The notes under the pieces are model-generated. The model did not search any database and was not told the origin of the DNA. It was given only the letters and a program-made list of their open reading frames with translations. The position numbers and the translations under genes were made by a program. A stretch of DNA of 64,000 nt from Verrucomicrobiia bacterium (GTDB lineage Bacteria > Verrucomicrobiota > Verrucomicrobiia > Limisphaerales > UBA11358): contig JARLJW010000092.1 of assembly GCA_031290985.1 (NCBI GenBank), positions 1 to 64,000 on the forward strand. The letters are read 5' to 3'. Below are positions 63,701 to 64,000 of the stretch, one piece after another; the stretch's first letter is position 1; every line of letters begins with the position of its first letter.

Positions 63701-64000
63701 TGTGAACAGCGGGTCGACCCTGGCGTTTGGGTTTAATGACATTCTGGGGCGTTCCCAGACGGTGCCGGTGATGTCCATCGTGGTGGATGGCGGCATGGTG
63801 ACGAACACGGGGAATTACATTTGTGTGCTGGGGCCGATCACCTTGAAGAACGGGGCGCTGCTCACCGGCAACGGCGGGAACTCGGCGAGCTACCAAATGT
63901 TCGCGTTGCATGGCAAGGTCACCGTGGCGGGGACGAGCCCTTCGACCATCACCAGCGGACCGGCGGCTAACTCGGGCTATCACTTGTTTGCGCCGACGGT
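60792..64000 (+). CDS. Secreted metzincin metallopeptidase with PPC and autotransporter-type repeats (partial)
   Basis: The frame starts at ATG 60792 and stays open to the window edge (1069 codons seen; 3' end missing). The N-terminus is a short charged segment plus a hydrophobic stretch (LACLIVCCCVGLFILL), i.e. a signal peptide or anchor. A propeptide-like region precedes the peptidase domain (about 240-445), which has HEPGHTLGLSHE (H374, E375, H378, H384), the metzincin zinc motif, and a Met-turn candidate in CPIMGAAYY. A pre-peptidase C-terminal-type domain follows (about 480-575; DTDAFQFTT), then cadherin-like stretches and, from about 785, strand repeats with a PATR unit (LTKIGAGTLALANSGNSFTG). 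It may process surface proteins or glycoproteins. The Pro after HE is unusual, as Val or Ile is more common. Confidence 0.8.
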   Translation, partial: MKNKYMLACLIVCCCVGLFILLRSGYEGNSGHETHLASTDSPKMPTNPIMAGNPANSAIAPKAAAASPKPLTAGAITNVQARREFDLAVNPYAGGLREPGRSKREWPADYLKHFQSAKAGDPVKFELTDGVPAEGRVKIIQVVGSEVSYVSGVLTAPEAGTFFFLTPPAGGKAGKAVGVVEFPASKTAYRIEPTGPNGDPELWRRRLDEVICLDLPAIEPVKLQAAAQAGTNETENITPVRPDLVPAYTPSYNSNIVSLQSYPGSPAVLLLDFAGGYTASWGGVSYARPPVGNDTIKDVWKRVAEDYLPFNINVTTDFKVFQAAPAASRQRCCFTTTPITAAGVAYEGSWNWGNDTVCWSVYYVGKAAAEVGAHEPGHTLGLSHETQDIPNGTNAPTHNEYFTGQGSGATGWCPIMGAAYYQPVTTWAHGEYLYAGNLEDQLNIIATANNNVTYRVDDTGSTLANARYLEIYTNYTAFAEGVIEQTADTDAFQFTTTGGAVSLTAKPVGDWADLAMTATLADATDTLIASNNPQNVLSASIATNLPAGTYTFRVTGAGRNDPLTTGFSSYSSLGYYSITGSVAGARMPTRLSVPSLSPNGTVVGPVPPNGSGTLAYAIVGGNPGGAFAINNGGVLTVANNSPLNYNQLVTNAQYFAGLEVFVNITNQSNPLLTEINRRVVVSVLPTPPVLMGFTTNVMEHIPPGLAIGFMSVSNLGMYTDPTFSIVAGNTSGMFAVDNGGVIITAGDLNAAGQPVYNLTVAMNDNGVPVSMSATGQVTINIVGNSAVTWTGSGGNNNWSSSGNWSSPLLGVGPRVTFGTAVRQVNANDAASSLTWARFTTGGFTISGNPVMLQSGITNAGNNTWGLATSLHAPQTWYATSGILTVNGLVANDGYGLNAGGPGGLVFNGQMSGSGVLTKIGAGTLALANSGNSFTGDLVVSNGTVVATVATPNQNPTTSPFGNPQVARTVTVNSGSTLAFGFNDILGRSQTVPVMSIVVDGGMVTNTGNYICVLGPITLKNGALLTGNGGNSASYQMFALHGKVTVAGTSPSTITSGPAANSGYHLFAPT

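Noticed and set aside
1-64000. SusC/SusD-like receptors, CRISPR arrays, tRNA and rRNA genes
   Set aside because: I looked for TonB-box/SusD lipoprotein features, regularly spaced repeats and RNA-gene signatures and saw none.

Overview
The window looks like part of a Verrucomicrobiota chromosome, most likely the Pedosphaera/Limisphaera group. This is an inference from protein style. It carries three pseudopilins with the long [22 protein letters not shown] leader and an H-X9-DG-type tail, very large secreted modular proteins (LamG, RCC1-like, Ig/FN3, autotransporter-associated strand repeats), high-GC coding sequence and weak Shine-Dalgarno sites. I see no rRNA, tRNA or CRISPR. After the first kilobase every gene I accept lies on the + strand.

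Layout. (1) 1-1040: the 3' end of a transposase abuts an oppositely oriented PD-(D/E)xK (Mrr-like) nuclease module that appears cut short. (2) 1189-13040: a ricin-type lectin-like protein, a 1240-aa GH2 enzyme, a 1579-aa strand-repeat adhesin and a GH127-like beta-L-arabinofuranosidase. (3) 13132-28204: a probable long operon with a pseudopilin, a GtaA-like six-hairpin enzyme, a second GH2, a GxGYxYP/RCC1/LamG giant, an unclassified TIM-barrel protein and a GH92 alpha-mannosidase. (4) 28327-41153: beta-propeller histidine kinase, NarL-type regulator, CBM9/Ig protein, pseudopilin, GH114-like protein, GH36-like protein. (5) 41251-46307: Gfo/Idh/MocA dehydrogenase, TIM-barrel sugar isomerase, HGSNAT-like membrane acyltransferase and MFS sugar porter. 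(6) 46765-60725: a second propeller kinase and regulator, a secreted four-repeat protein, a 91-aa protein, a pseudopilin, a GH30 and a sialate O-acetylesterase-like protein. (7) 60792 to the window end: a metzincin-type secreted metallopeptidase that runs off the edge.

Taken together this is a glycan-degradation locus without SusC/SusD. Exported hydrolases and an esterase would open a branched, acetylated glycan outside the cell or in the periplasm. The MFS porter would import the released sugars and the dehydrogenase/isomerase pair would convert them. Two kinase/regulator pairs would sense products. The substrate is not determined by the sequence; the enzyme mix (beta-L-arabinofuranosidase, alpha-mannosidase, GH2, GH30, GH36/GH114-like, acetylesterase) suggests a complex hetero-glycan.

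The most notable signals beyond the genes are: a promoter/operator module (TGTGGC-N8-GCCACA directly in front of an ATGACA -35 box, followed by a TAnnnT -10 box) found three times; an inverted repeat TACGCAT-N4-ATGCGTA on both sides of the second response regulator; a shared C-terminal domain ending in F-x-R-L in seven secreted proteins; and the twice-repeated block of kinase, regulator, secreted carbohydrate-binding protein, pseudopilin and hydrolase.
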